This document shows positions 32,999 through 41,872 of a stretch of DNA of 64,000 nt, piece after piece. The stretch's first letter is position 1, and every line of letters begins with the position of its first letter. The notes under the pieces are model-generated. The model was not told the origin of the DNA and made no database searches. It saw only the letters and a program-made list of their open reading frames with translations. The translations under genes and the position numbers were made by a program. The stretch is from Arthrobacter sp. NicSoilB4 (lineage in GTDB: Bacteria; Actinomycetota; Actinomycetes; Actinomycetales; Micrococcaceae), in assembly GCF_019977335.1 (NCBI RefSeq), contig NZ_AP024653.1, positions 186,001-250,000 of the forward strand, in the 5' to 3' direction.

Positions 32999-35900
32999 TC
33001 AGCCGGCGGTGATGAGGTGGCTGAAGTGGTCGTACCGGAAGGTGATCTGCCCCCCGTCGTGCGTGATGCTGACGTTGCCGCCGCCGGGAGCGCCCCCGGC
33101 CCCGTAGTTCTCCGTCCAGGAGCGGTTGAGGGCCGCCTTGAACCCGTAGCTGCCGGCGGGCAGGGTGGTGGTCAGCTTCCAGACCAGGTCTTTGGTGTCC
33201 AGGGTCAGCTGGGCCAAGTCGCAGTCCGGCATCCAGTCGCCCGCGCAGCCAAGTTCCGAGTTCATGTCCCCGGCAGCCGCGACGGCCCCCGGCTGCTGAG
33301 AGGCATACACGGCGCTCAGCAGGTGCGTGCTGTTGTCATAGCGGAAAGTCACCGGGCCGCCGGGGTGGTCCAGCACGATGTTGTTGCCGTTGAGCGCTCC
33401 ACCCGCACCGTAGTTCTCGTCCCACGATCCGTTGAGGGCGGCCTTGAATTCGTACCTGCCCGCGTCCAGGTCCGCCGTGAACCGCCAGATCTTGTCTGCC
33501 GGATCCAGCGTCATGAAGGCGGCCCGGCAGTCCGGCTGCCAGTCACCCTGGCAGCCTATTTCCGAGTTGAGGCTCCCGGCGACAGTGACCGATGCAGGCT
33601 GGGGAAGCTCCCCGGCGACGACAGTGCGGGTCCCGCTGGCCACCGCGCCCACGCCTGGCACGTCCATCAGGGCCCGGTAGCGGAGCTGGGTGCCGTCCGG
33701 CAGTGCCAGGGTGCCCAGGTCGTCGACGGCGGTGTAGGCGGGGGAGGAGCTGTCCTGGCCGATTTCCGACCAGTCACCGCCGCTGATGCTGCGCTCGAAC
33801 CGGATCGTGTAGTCGGCTTTTTCCGGGCTGGCGACCGCACTGACTTCGACCTTGCCCTTTACGCTGCTGCCTTCCTTGGGGGACACCAGGCTCAAAACCG
33901 GCGCCGGGACGGTGCCGTTGCGGGGTTGGCTCACGGAGGAGTGCCCGCCGTTGTCCAGCACCATGGCACGGTACTCCACCGCCGCGCCGGCCTTCAGCGC
34001 GGAGACGTCGTGGAAGACCTGGTACGGCGCCGTGTCATCAGTGCCGATGGAGGTCCATTTGCCGCCGCCGGTGCGTGCCTCGAAGGTGACCTCGTAGAAG
34101 GAGCTGCCGTCGACGTCGGCCGCCACCCGGACGCGGCTGTTGTCCGCGGCTGAGGTTGCCGGTTCCTGCAGCGTCACGGCGGGGGCCGCCTTGGACTGCG
34201 GGATGCGGCCGGCGGACTCGTAGACGACGGCGGACAGTGGCGGCACCGTGACCGTCAGCTTCCCGTCCGCCGAGGTCTTGACCTCGGCGCTCGCGTCCCC
34301 GTAGATCCGGCTGAACGTGCGCTTGCCCACATAAGTCGGCACGGCGGCGGTCTGTGGCTGTTCGCTGTTGTTGATGGAAACCACGTACTCGCGCTGGGCC
34401 GTGGCGTCGGTCCGGGAGAAGGCGTAGATGCCCGGCCCCTCGGAGGCATAGCGGTTCTGGTGCGCACCGTTCCGCAGCGCCGGGTGCTCCGTCGTCAGGG
34501 CAGCGAGTCCGCTGATCCCGCGATAGAGCGGGTGGGCCGGGTTGAAGTTGTCGCCCGCGTGGGTGGTGTCGGTGCCGAGCAGGTCATCGTCCAGGTAGTC
34601 CGGGACCTTGCTGGCAAACAGCGTCTGGCGGGCGTCCTGGTCCCCGCCGGGGCCGGTGAAGCCTTGTTCGTCGCCGTAGTAGACCACCGGGTTGCCGCGG
34701 GAGAAGTACATCAGCTCGTGCGCGAGCCGGTCCCGGGCCACACGTTCGGCGTCGTCCGCGTCCGGGTTGTCCGCGGTGATGAAGCTGCCGATCCGGCCCA
34801 TGTCGTGGTTGCCCAGGAAGGTGGGCAGCTCGTAGACGTTGGAGTCCGCGTCGGTGTACCAGTCGTCGCCGCCGAAGAAGGACTCGAGGCCCTTCGCGGC
34901 CTGGCCGCGCGAGGCGAAGTTGCGGGCGGCGTCCTGGAACGGGAAGTCGAGCACGGCCTGCATCTTGTTGCGGGTGGTGAACTGCGACGTGAAGCTCTTG
35001 GAGGTGTCGAAGACCTCGCCGAACATAAAGAACTCGTCCTTGCCGTGCGCTTTGGCGTAGTCGAGGACCCGCGGGCCGAACTGCTGCCAGAACTCGTCGT
35101 TGACGTGCTTCATGGTGTCGATCCGGAAGCCGTCCACACCAAAGCCGCCGATCCACTGCGTGTAGACGTCGATCATTCCGTTGACCACGGTGGGGTGTTC
35201 GGTGAACAGGTCGTCGAGGCCGAAGAAGTCGCCGTAGAAGGAGTTTTCACCTTCAAAGGTGGTGTCGCCGCGGTTGTGATACAGCGTGGGGTCGTTGAGC
35301 CATGCGGGGACTTTGAGGTCCGTCTCCCCGGCGTCCAATTCCGGGGTGTAGGGGAAGGACTTCGCCGCGTCCAGGGCAGGGAAGCTGCCCGTTCCGGCGT
35401 AGTCGCGGTCATCGAACGGGACCCCGGCGGCGGTCAGGTAGGGCGCGGCGTCCTTGGACTTGTAGGCGGCGCGGTCGCCGTCCTTCCCGTAGCCGATCAC
35501 GTCGGCGGTGTGGTTGGTGATGATGTCGAAGTAGACCTTCATGCCGCGGGCGTGGGCCTCGTCGATGAGCGATTTGAGCTCAGCGTTGGTGCCCAGATGC
35601 GGATCGATCTGGGTGAAGTCGGTGACCCAGTAGCCGTGGTAGCCGGCTGACTTGTCCTCCGGCTGGACCGCCTTGTTCTTGAAGCTCGGGGTCAGCCAGA
35701 TCGAGGTGGTGCCCAGGCCCTGGATGTAGTCGATCTTGTCCCGCAGGCCTTTGAGGTCCCCGCCGTTGTAGAAGCCCTTTTTGGTCGGGTCGAAGCCGGA
35801 CACCATCGGATCCGGGCCAAGGCCGCCGTCGTCGTTCGCGGTGCTGCCGTTGTTGAAGCGGTCCGCCATCACGAAATAGAACCGTTCGTCGGTCACCGGG

Positions 35901-36094
35901 CCCCGGAGCGAGTGGACGGCCGACGGATCGTCCGGGGCCGGGGCGGCCTGCGCGGCCGTAATCGGGATCACGACGGCGGCTGCCGCGGTAACGATCGCCG
36001 CCGCCACCGCGGTTCCGGTGCGGAGGAGTGCGGCACGCGACTGTCGGTGGCTGGGCGCAGGCTTTTTGCCCGCACTGGTACTGCGGATTAACAC
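32999..36094 (-). CDS. Secreted multidomain alpha-amylase/pullulanase-like GH13 enzyme
   Basis: This 1031-residue extracellular glycosidase degrades alpha-glucans. A signal peptide (positively charged start, then AAAIVTAAAAVVIPITAAQAA) is followed by the GH13 barrel. The catalytic regions are DIITNH, GFRIDTMKHV (nucleophile Asp), FMFGEVFD (acid/base Glu) and FLGNHDMGRI. A beta-sandwich C-domain and two Ig-like segments follow (ATSAADNSRVRVAADVDG, VSPKEGSSVKGKVEVSA). The last 190 residues are two tandem X25-like modules, each with GSWDENYGAGG or its equivalent. The GTG start at 36094 has GGAAGG eight bases upstream. A LacI-type palindrome lies 82 bp upstream, suggesting sugar-dependent control. 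Confidence 0.92.
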   Translation of the reverse strand: MLIRSTSAGKKPAPSHRQSRAALLRTGTAVAAAIVTAAAAVVIPITAAQAAPAPDDPSAVHSLRGPVTDERFYFVMADRFNNGSTANDDGGLGPDPMVSGFDPTKKGFYNGGDLKGLRDKIDYIQGLGTTSIWLTPSFKNKAVQPEDKSAGYHGYWVTDFTQIDPHLGTNAELKSLIDEAHARGMKVYFDIITNHTADVIGYGKDGDRAAYKSKDAAPYLTAAGVPFDDRDYAGTGSFPALDAAKSFPYTPELDAGETDLKVPAWLNDPTLYHNRGDTTFEGENSFYGDFFGLDDLFTEHPTVVNGMIDVYTQWIGGFGVDGFRIDTMKHVNDEFWQQFGPRVLDYAKAHGKDEFFMFGEVFDTSKSFTSQFTTRNKMQAVLDFPFQDAARNFASRGQAAKGLESFFGGDDWYTDADSNVYELPTFLGNHDMGRIGSFITADNPDADDAERVARDRLAHELMYFSRGNPVVYYGDEQGFTGPGGDQDARQTLFASKVPDYLDDDLLGTDTTHAGDNFNPAHPLYRGISGLAALTTEHPALRNGAHQNRYASEGPGIYAFSRTDATAQREYVVSINNSEQPQTAAVPTYVGKRTFSRIYGDASAEVKTSADGKLTVTVPPLSAVVYESAGRIPQSKAAPAVTLQEPATSAADNSRVRVAADVDGSSFYEVTFEARTGGGKWTSIGTDDTAPYQVFHDVSALKAGAAVEYRAMVLDNGGHSSVSQPRNGTVPAPVLSLVSPKEGSSVKGKVEVSAVASPEKADYTIRFERSISGGDWSEIGQDSSSPAYTAVDDLGTLALPDGTQLRYRALMDVPGVGAVASGTRTVVAGELPQPASVTVAGSLNSEIGCQGDWQPDCRAAFMTLDPADKIWRFTADLDAGRYEFKAALNGSWDENYGAGGALNGNNIVLDHPGGPVTFRYDNSTHLLSAVYASQQPGAVAAAGDMNSELGCAGDWMPDCDLAQLTLDTKDLVWKLTTTLPAGSYGFKAALNRSWTENYGAGGAPGGGNVSITHDGGQITFRYDHFSHLITAG

Positions 36095-36175
36095 GATGGG
36101 AACCTTCCGGTAAGCGACGTTGCCTCGACGAAGGGGTGGATGCGGGAGACCGGCTACTGAGAGCCAAGTCACAAC

Positions 36176-36189
36176 TGTAAGCGCTTGCG
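36176..36189 (-). promoter_or_regulatory. LacI/MalR-type operator in front of the amylase
   Basis: TGTAAGCGCTTGCG contains the perfect centre AAGCGCTT with extended arms GTAAGCGCTTGC. This is the usual shape of LacI-family sugar repressor and catabolite sites. It lies 82-95 bp upstream of the amylase GTG, in the gene-free interval to 36661. Confidence 0.65.
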
Positions 36190-36264
36190 CGGGAGTTTTT
36201 CCAGCGAATGGTCAGGTAATCTTCAGGTCTATTTGTCGGGTCCGCGCCAGGTAGCGGCACGCCA

Positions 36265-36597
36265 GCGGGACATGCGCTCCGTCCGCTCCGACGGTTGGAC
36301 ATAGTGGGGTTATGTCCAGTCATGGGTGCTGGGGATGGGCATGTCCTCCGGTCAGACAGTGCCGGCCCGTCCATCTGCAGGCCCCTGCGCGGGACATGCG
36401 CTCCTGCCGCTCCGACGGTTGGACATAGTGGGGTTATGTCCAGTCGTGGCTGCTGGGGATGGGCATGTCCCGCGGTCACGGGTTCCCGGCATGTCCATCC
36501 GCCGGCACTCCCGAAGGACATGCTCTCCTGCCGCTTCGAGGGTTGGACATGGTGGTGTTATGTCCAGTCCTGGCTGCTGGGGATGGGCATGTCCTGT
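36265..36597. repeat. Three tandem copies of the 85-bp palindromic repeat (124-bp period)
   Basis: Copies start at 36265, 36389 and 36513, exactly 124 bp apart: an 85-bp palindrome followed by a 39-bp related spacer. Each has GGACATGC..GCATGTCC ends and an inner GGACATA/TATGTCC palindrome (the third copy has GGACATGG in the inner left arm). The best-conserved copy (36389-36473) matches copy 1 at 32901. Short frames inside these repeats are not genes. The rest of 36095-36661 holds the amylase promoter region and nothing else visible. Confidence 0.85.
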
Positions 36598-36661
36598 GGT
36601 GCCGTCCTGCCATTTCGGTAGCATGAGATTTCCGGCACCATGAACGGAAGGGGACTCTGGC

Positions 36662-37513
36662 ATGACGGCCCTTCCCGCGCCCAGGCCTACGGTCATCATG
36701 CGGGGCACTATCGTCAAGCGGGGCACTATCGTCAAGCGGCTCAGGGCGGCCGGCTGCGTCTTCGCCGAGGAGGAAGCCGGGCTGCTGGCCGAGGCCGCCA
36801 CGACGCCGGATCACCTCGACGCGCTCGTGGAGCAGCGGGTCTCCGGCCTGCCCCTTGAGCACGTCCTGGGCTGGGCGGAGTTTTGCGGACTGCGGATCGG
36901 AGTGGACACCGGAGTCTTTGTGCCCCGCCGCCGCACCGAGTTCCTGGTCCGGGAGGCAGCGCGGCTCCTGGGCGAATCCGGCAGCTCCGGACGGGCGCCG
37001 GTCGTCGTCGACCTGTGCTGCGGCTCCGGGGCGGTGGGGACTGCGCTCGCGGCGCTGGCCGGTCCCGTGGAGCTTCACGCCTCCGACGTCGACCGGGCCG
37101 CGGTGAAGTGCGCGGTCCGCAACATCGTACCGCTGGGCGGTGAGGTCCACGAAGGGGACCTGTATGCGCCGCTCCCGGAGCGGCTGCGCGGCCTGGTGGA
37201 TGTCCTCGCCGTCAACGCCCCGTACGTCCCTTCCGGCGAAATCGGCACCATGCCGCAGGAAGCCCGCCTCCACGAGCCACGGGTTTCCCTCGATGGCGGT
37301 GAAGACGGGCTTCGGGTGCAACGGCTGGTGGCGGCCGGGGCGCTTCAGTGGCTGGCCCCGGGCGGCCACCTGCTGATCGAGACGAGCCGGCGGCAGGCTG
37401 CGCAGACCGCGGATCTTTTCGTCCGCAGCGGACTGACGGCCCGGGTGGCCAGCTCCGCGGAGCTGGACGCCACGATCGTCATCGGAACGCCTGTGCCTGC
37501 TGTGCCCTCTTAG
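36662..37513 (+). CDS. PrmC/HemK-related N5-glutamine-type methyltransferase
   Basis: This 283-residue SAM-dependent methyltransferase is related to PrmC, which methylates glutamine in release factors. Motif I is VVDLCCGSGAVG and the catalytic-type motif is NAPY instead of NPPY, as is usual in this actinobacterial PrmC-related subgroup. GDLYAPLP and HEPRVSLDGGEDGL are typical. The N-terminus contains an 18-bp tandem duplication (36701-36718 and 36719-36736), which repeats the peptide RGTIVK. The ATG at 36662 is preceded by GGAAGGGG. The real substrate is unknown. Confidence 0.85.
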   Translation: MTALPAPRPTVIMRGTIVKRGTIVKRLRAAGCVFAEEEAGLLAEAATTPDHLDALVEQRVSGLPLEHVLGWAEFCGLRIGVDTGVFVPRRRTEFLVREAARLLGESGSSGRAPVVVDLCCGSGAVGTALAALAGPVELHASDVDRAAVKCAVRNIVPLGGEVHEGDLYAPLPERLRGLVDVLAVNAPYVPSGEIGTMPQEARLHEPRVSLDGGEDGLRVQRLVAAGALQWLAPGGHLLIETSRRQAAQTADLFVRSGLTARVASSAELDATIVIGTPVPAVPS

Positions 37514-37522
37514 CTGGTTGGG

Positions 37523-38002
37523 CTAGGACGCCTTATCGGGATCGACGTTGGTCGCGGCTCCGGCCCGGGTGGCCCCGCCTTCGTCGGACCAGTCCTGACC
37601 ATGCCGGTCGGACAGTGCCGGGTCCGAATCGACGTCGGATGTCCGCGCTGTGGCAGCGGACGTCCCGAGGTTGACGGTCTCCGGATGGGTGCTGTGCGCC
37701 GGGATGTCCGCGCCCTCGCCTGCCGGCGTTGCACCGGTGGAACCCTTCGTGGACGCATCACGATGGACGGCGGAACTAATGACCGTCCCGGCCCGCCGGG
37801 CGGCTTCGCCGAGCTTTTCGGACACCTCGGGGGCCTTTTCCTTCACCGCATCAGTTGCCGCGGCCACCTTGTCCTGGACCGGCTGGCTTTCCCAGAGGGC
37901 CGACGCCCGTGCCTTAAGTTTCTCGTAAGCGGCCCGTCCGGACCGCGACCCGAGAACGTAGCCTGCTGCGATTCCTGCTCCGAAAAGAAGTTTGCCTTTC
38001 AT
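37523..38002 (-). CDS. YtxH-like small protein
   Basis: This 159-residue protein begins with a short hydrophobic, Gly-rich segment (KGKLLFGAGIAAGYVLGSRSGRAAYEKLKA), which is the hallmark of YtxH/gas-vesicle-GvpP-like proteins. A helical Lys/Ala/Glu-rich stretch and a hydrophilic, low-complexity tail follow. It probably sits at the membrane and is stress-related, but has no known enzyme role. It lies downstream of the GlsB-like gene with a terminator in between. The 3' end is 10 bp from the PrmC-like gene's stop. Confidence 0.8.
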   Translation of the reverse strand: MKGKLLFGAGIAAGYVLGSRSGRAAYEKLKARASALWESQPVQDKVAAATDAVKEKAPEVSEKLGEAARRAGTVISSAVHRDASTKGSTGATPAGEGADIPAHSTHPETVNLGTSAATARTSDVDSDPALSDRHGQDWSDEGGATRAGAATNVDPDKAS

Positions 38003-38058
38003 GCTGTACTCCTGTTCCTCGATGGTGCTGGGTAGAAAGCTGGTGGGCCGTGTGCCAA

Positions 38059-38094
38059 AAAACCGGCCCCGGGAAAAATCCCGGGACCGGTTTT
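38059..38094 (-). terminator. Terminator between GlsB-like and YtxH-like genes
   Basis: AAAACCGGCCCCGGGA and TCCCGGGACCGGTTTT form a 16-bp stem with one mismatch around AAAA. On the minus strand the stem is followed by further Ts (six As at 38057-38062 on the plus strand). It would end the GlsB-like transcript. Confidence 0.85.
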
Positions 38095-38109
38095 CCGGTC
38101 GCGTTGGCT

Positions 38110-38373
38110 TTAGCGGGCCGAACGCTTGGTGATCATGCCGTAAACGAGCAGGACGATGATCGCACCGCCGATGGCCAGGAGCCAGGTCGACAGCGAGAAG
38201 AACTCGTTGATGCCCGTGCCGAACAGCAGTCCGCCAATCCAGCCGCCAAGGATGGCGCCGACCACGCCGAGCAGCAGCGTGATGAGAATGCCACCGCCCT
38301 GCTTGCCCGGGAGGATTGCCTTAGCGATTGCGCCGGCGATGAGGCCCAGAATCAGAAATGCGAAAAAACCCAT
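38110..38373 (-). CDS. GlsB/YeaQ/YmgE-family stress membrane protein
   Basis: This 87-residue membrane protein has three hydrophobic helices. The family pattern is clear: FLILGLIAGAIAKAILPGKQGGG, LLLGVVGAILGGWIGGLLFG and a final helix with short basic end (MITKRSAR). Members are commonly induced by stress, but the molecular role is unknown. A hairpin (38404-38411 with 38416-38423) lies 30-50 bp upstream of the start and may fold in the leader or end the aldo/keto reductase transcript. Confidence 0.92.
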   Translation of the reverse strand: MGFFAFLILGLIAGAIAKAILPGKQGGGILITLLLGVVGAILGGWIGGLLFGTGINEFFSLSTWLLAIGGAIIVLLVYGMITKRSAR

Positions 38374-38595
38374 TTTTATCGTTCCTTCTTCTTCATTGAG
38401 GAGGCACCCGGGTTGCCGGGTGCGCTACATCCTTCTTCCCCCAATACTAATCATGCTTAGTATCAAAGAGCCATTCGGGAGGGTGGGAAGTCTCCTCGCC
38501 GCGGCTGCCGGCGGGATTTTCCTCCCCGTTTGTGGCTGCTTAATGAACCCCTCCCTCCGTGGCTGGCCGCCCGCACAGCGCGATAATTTCACGGG

Positions 38596-39567
38596 TCACC
38601 ATGCGTAATCCTCCGGCGCCGTCCGGTATCCGGGGAAAATGTCATCGAGCCGCTGCAGGGCGTCGGGCTCGAGCGCCAGGTCCAGGGCGCGGAGGGCCGA
38701 ATCGAGCTGATCCTGCGTGCGCGGGCCCACCACCGGCGCGGTCACGGCCGGCTGGTGCAGCAGCCACGCCAGGGCGACGTCCCCCGGTTCGCGCGCCAGG
38801 TCCTGGGTGAAATCCTCGAACTGGCGGATCTGGTCCTGGTGCTTCTTGAGGGTTTCGAGGGAACGGCCATCGGCACGGCGCACGCCGTCGTGCCCTGGCT
38901 TCAGCACGCCGCCCAGGAGTCCGCCCTGAAGCGGCGACCAGGGGAGCAGTCCGAGCCCGTAATGCTGTGCAGCCGGAATGACCTCCAGTTCGACGTTCCG
39001 GGTCAGCAGGTTGTAGATGGACTGCTCGCTGACCAGGCCGAAGCTGTGGCGGCGCGAGGCGGCCTCCTGTGCCTGCGCGAGCTGCCAGCCGGCGAAATTG
39101 CTGCTGCCCGAGTAGAGAATCTTTCCCTGTTGGACCGCGACTTCCACAGCCTGCCAGATTTCGTCCCACGGGGTATTCCGGTCCACGTGGTGGAACTGGT
39201 AGAGGTCGATGTAGTCCGTCTGCAGCCGCTTCAGGCTCGCATCGAGGGCGCGCCTGATGTTCAGCGCCGATAGCCGGGACTCGTTGGGAAGGTCCGTCAT
39301 GGTGCCGTAGAGCTTGGTCGCCAGAACGGTCCGCTCCCGGCGCTGGCCGCCGGTGGCGAACCAGTGCCCAAGGATTTCCTCGGTACGGCCCCGGTGCCCC
39401 GTGCCACCGTAGACGTTCGCGGTGTCGAAGAAGTTGATGCCCGCGCCCAGCGCCGAGTCCATGATGGAGTGGGCATCCGCCTCCGCGGTCTTTGGGCCGA
39501 AGTTCATGGTTCCGAGGCAGAGCCGGGAGACTTTCAGGCCGGAGCGGCCCAGTTGCGTGTACTGCAC
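38596..39567 (-). CDS. Aldo/keto reductase
   Basis: This 323-residue TIM-barrel oxidoreductase reduces a carbonyl with NADPH. The catalytic tetrad is in FFDTANVYG (Asp, Tyr), LATKLYG (Lys) and YQFHHVD (His). The cofactor-binding end VVGPRTQDQLDSALRALDLAL is present. It resembles the YajO/YccK-like general group; the substrate is unknown. It is followed leftwards by a 220-bp gap before the GlsB-like gene. The dodecin gene is 48 bp upstream on the same strand. Confidence 0.92.
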   Translation of the reverse strand: MQYTQLGRSGLKVSRLCLGTMNFGPKTAEADAHSIMDSALGAGINFFDTANVYGGTGHRGRTEEILGHWFATGGQRRERTVLATKLYGTMTDLPNESRLSALNIRRALDASLKRLQTDYIDLYQFHHVDRNTPWDEIWQAVEVAVQQGKILYSGSSNFAGWQLAQAQEAASRRHSFGLVSEQSIYNLLTRNVELEVIPAAQHYGLGLLPWSPLQGGLLGGVLKPGHDGVRRADGRSLETLKKHQDQIRQFEDFTQDLAREPGDVALAWLLHQPAVTAPVVGPRTQDQLDSALRALDLALEPDALQRLDDIFPGYRTAPEDYAW

Positions 39568-39615
39568 GCGGTGGTCCTTCTCAGGGTGGCGGAACGTGCG
39601 GGCCGGCGTCGGAGG

Positions 39616-39825
39616 CTAGCGTTCCAGCCGGAACCCGAGCTTGATCGTCACTTGCCAGTCGGCCACCGCACCGTTTTCGAGGTGTCCGCGGATTTCCTTG
39701 ACTTCGAACCAGTCCAGGTTCCGCAGGGTCTTGGCCGCCTCGGCGATGCCGTTGCGGACGGCGGCATCAACGCCTTCGTTCGACGTTCCGACAATTTCAG
39801 AAATGCTGTAAGTGTGATTAGACAA
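39616..39825 (-). CDS. Dodecin family flavin-storage protein
   Basis: This 69-residue protein forms dodecameric flavin-binding shells in known family members. The pattern is full: TYSISEIVGTSNEGVDAAVRNGIAEAAKTLRNLDWFEV, then RGHLENGAVADWQVTIKLGFRLE. The Trp in the LDWFEV strand is the residue that stacks against flavin. Length is normal. It stands alone on the minus strand, 48 bp before the aldo/keto reductase. Confidence 0.95.
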   Translation of the reverse strand: MSNHTYSISEIVGTSNEGVDAAVRNGIAEAAKTLRNLDWFEVKEIRGHLENGAVADWQVTIKLGFRLER

Positions 39826-39921
39826 CTTCGCTCCTCGTGATCGCCATCGAGACCCGGCGGTGGGCCGTTCCTGCAGATTAGCCGACAGATCGCGGCGGGA
39901 CTAGGGGCGGGAGTCCGCCCA

Positions 39922-40803
39922 TCAGGATCCGAAGACGGGTCCCGGCTCGGGGCGCTTGGGCGTCCGGGGCAGGGCGTCGGGCCGTTTCCGGACGCGGCTG
40001 ACCATCCAGGGCAGCAGGTAGGTGGTGAACCAGGCGAGGTCCCCGGCTTTGCTGTCCCGCCAGCTCGCAACAGGCATCGGCTTCGGTTCCAGCGGCCTCA
40101 GTGTGTGGGGGACGTTGAGGGACTCCAGCACCATGGCCGCGATGGTGTGGTGCCCGATCGGCGAGAAGTGCAGGCGGTCGGGGTCCCACATTCGCGGGTC
40201 CGAGAGCTGCCGCAAGGCCCAAAGGTCGGCGATCACCCCGTGGTGGCGTGCGGCGATGGTCCGGATGTTTTCGTTGAAGACGGCGACCCTGCCGCGGTTA
40301 TGGCCCAGCAGCGGCGTGTCGCCCCAGTCGGGGCCGGTGAACAGCACGATGGTGGCGCCGGTGGCACTGAGCATGCCCACCGCAGCGTCGAGGGTGGCAG
40401 CGAGCCGGTCAGGATCCCTCCGGTGAAAGACAAGGTCGTTTCCGCCGGCCGAGAGGGTGACCAGGTCCGGCTTCAGCGCGATCGCGGGTCCAAGCTGCCG
40501 GTCCAGGATTTCACGCAGGACCAGGCCGTTGACGGCGAGGTTGGCGTAGCGGAAGTCCGCCCTGCCCTCGCTGAGTTCCTCGGCGATACGGTCAGCCCAG
40601 CCCCTCATGCCGCCCGGGCTCAGCGGTTCCGGGTCCCCGAGGCCCGCCGTAAACGAATCCCCCATGGCGACGTAACGGCTCCACAGGCCTGCGTTCCTTC
40701 GCCAGGCTGCATCCGGCGCCCGGCCCGGCCTCCCCTGACCCGGCGCGGGACGCCATCCGCCGGCCGGGCCGGCGCCAGGATCCAGGAAACCGGCGGCGTT
40801 CAC
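39922..40803 (-). CDS. SGNH/GDSL-family hydrolase
   Basis: This 293-residue esterase/lipase-like enzyme has block I AMGDSFTAGL with the nucleophile Ser, block III SAGGNDLVF and block V DPDRLHFSPIGHH with the Asp-His pair. The first 35 residues are Pro/Gly/Arg-rich and may be an artefact of a too-long GTG start. No signal peptide is seen, so it is probably intracellular. The C-terminal 40 residues are basic and Pro-rich. Substrate unknown. Confidence 0.85.
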   Translation of the reverse strand: MNAAGFLDPGAGPAGGWRPAPGQGRPGRAPDAAWRRNAGLWSRYVAMGDSFTAGLGDPEPLSPGGMRGWADRIAEELSEGRADFRYANLAVNGLVLREILDRQLGPAIALKPDLVTLSAGGNDLVFHRRDPDRLAATLDAAVGMLSATGATIVLFTGPDWGDTPLLGHNRGRVAVFNENIRTIAARHHGVIADLWALRQLSDPRMWDPDRLHFSPIGHHTIAAMVLESLNVPHTLRPLEPKPMPVASWRDSKAGDLAWFTTYLLPWMVSRVRKRPDALPRTPKRPEPGPVFGS

Positions 40804-40898
40804 ACTCCCAGCAATACGCCGAAAATTCTGGTTCCACTAGGTCCTAAGGTCCCTAGCGGGAGTGGGGTATCAGACCCTGCCTTGCCGGGCCGATCTGC

Positions 40899-41390
40899 GT
40901 GGCCAGCGCCGCGAGGTTAACGAACGTCGGCGGCGAGGGTGACGTCGTCACCTCGACCGTCGAAAACTGGGAGCGCACCAACGGCATCGACTACTCGGGC
41001 GTGTTCTACACCAACAAGTACGTCATCGGGCAGTTCCTCAAGCAGGGCGGTGGCGGCGTCGTCGTTAACCTTGCTTCGATGTTCGGCCTCGTGGCGGTCT
41101 CCAACAACATCGCCTACTCGGCTTCGAAGGGCGGCGTCGTAAACATGACCCGCGCCGCCGGGACGATGTACGCGAAGGAGGGCATCCGTGTGAACGCAGT
41201 GGCCCCGGGCGTCATCCGCACTCCTCTCATCGACGAGCCGACCCTCGAGCAGTATGCAAACCTGCATCCGGCCGGTCGCGTCGGCGAGGCGCAGGAAGTC
41301 GCCGACCTCATCACTTTCCTCGCGAGCGACAAGGCGAAGTTCATCACCGGGGCGACCATCCCGATCGACGGCGGCTATACGGCCGTGTAG
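40899..41390 (+). pseudogene. 5'-truncated short-chain dehydrogenase/reductase
   Basis: Only the last 150 or so residues of an SDR are present: the segment ENWERTNGIDYSGVFYTNK onwards, the active-site YSASKGG, and the C-terminal GATIPIDGGYTAV. The Rossmann glycine motif and NNAG are missing, about 90 residues in all. Homology begins near 40915, and the upstream sequence to 40804 has no SDR-like reading. This looks like a 5' deletion remnant, although translation from an in-frame ATG at 40899 remains possible. It is followed by a good terminator. Confidence 0.72.
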
Positions 41391-41408
41391 TCCGAAGCCC
41401 GGAACATC

Positions 41409-41445
41409 CGACGTGCGCCCCCTCTTTCCGAGGGGGCGCACGTCG
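41409..41445 (+). terminator. Terminator after the truncated SDR
   Basis: CGACGTGCGCCCCCTC (41409-41424) pairs exactly with GAGGGGGCGCACGTCG (41430-41445) around TTTCC, giving a 16-bp perfect stem. It is retained although the SDR lost its 5' end. Confidence 0.85.
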
Positions 41446-41486
41446 TTCCGCCAGGCGCCCGGCCCGGGGCGGGCGGCGCCCCAGTC

Positions 41487-41523
41487 ATACCCTGCCGGGT
41501 ATCGGCAATACGCAGGGGGGTAT
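41487..41523 (+). promoter_or_regulatory. Two ATACCC/GGGTAT operators before the CsoR-like gene
   Basis: ATACCCTGCCGGGTAT (41487-41502) is a perfect palindrome of half-sites, and ATACGCAGGGGGGTAT (41508-41523) is a weaker copy. Both resemble the site in front of copB at 9030-9046. Autorepression of the gene at 41560 is likely. Confidence 0.75.
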
Positions 41524-41535
41524 ATCATGGAATGA

Positions 41536-41817
<282 letters not shown>

Positions 41818-41872
41818 GCTCCGGCTGAGCCCTGCCCCGCATTCCGGCCGCCCGACACGTTCCGCCGCCCAG

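Noticed and set aside
36295-36643. Two short frames inside the amylase-upstream repeats
   Set aside because: They arise from the 124-bp tandem palindromes and repeat the same peptide; no ribosome-binding site.
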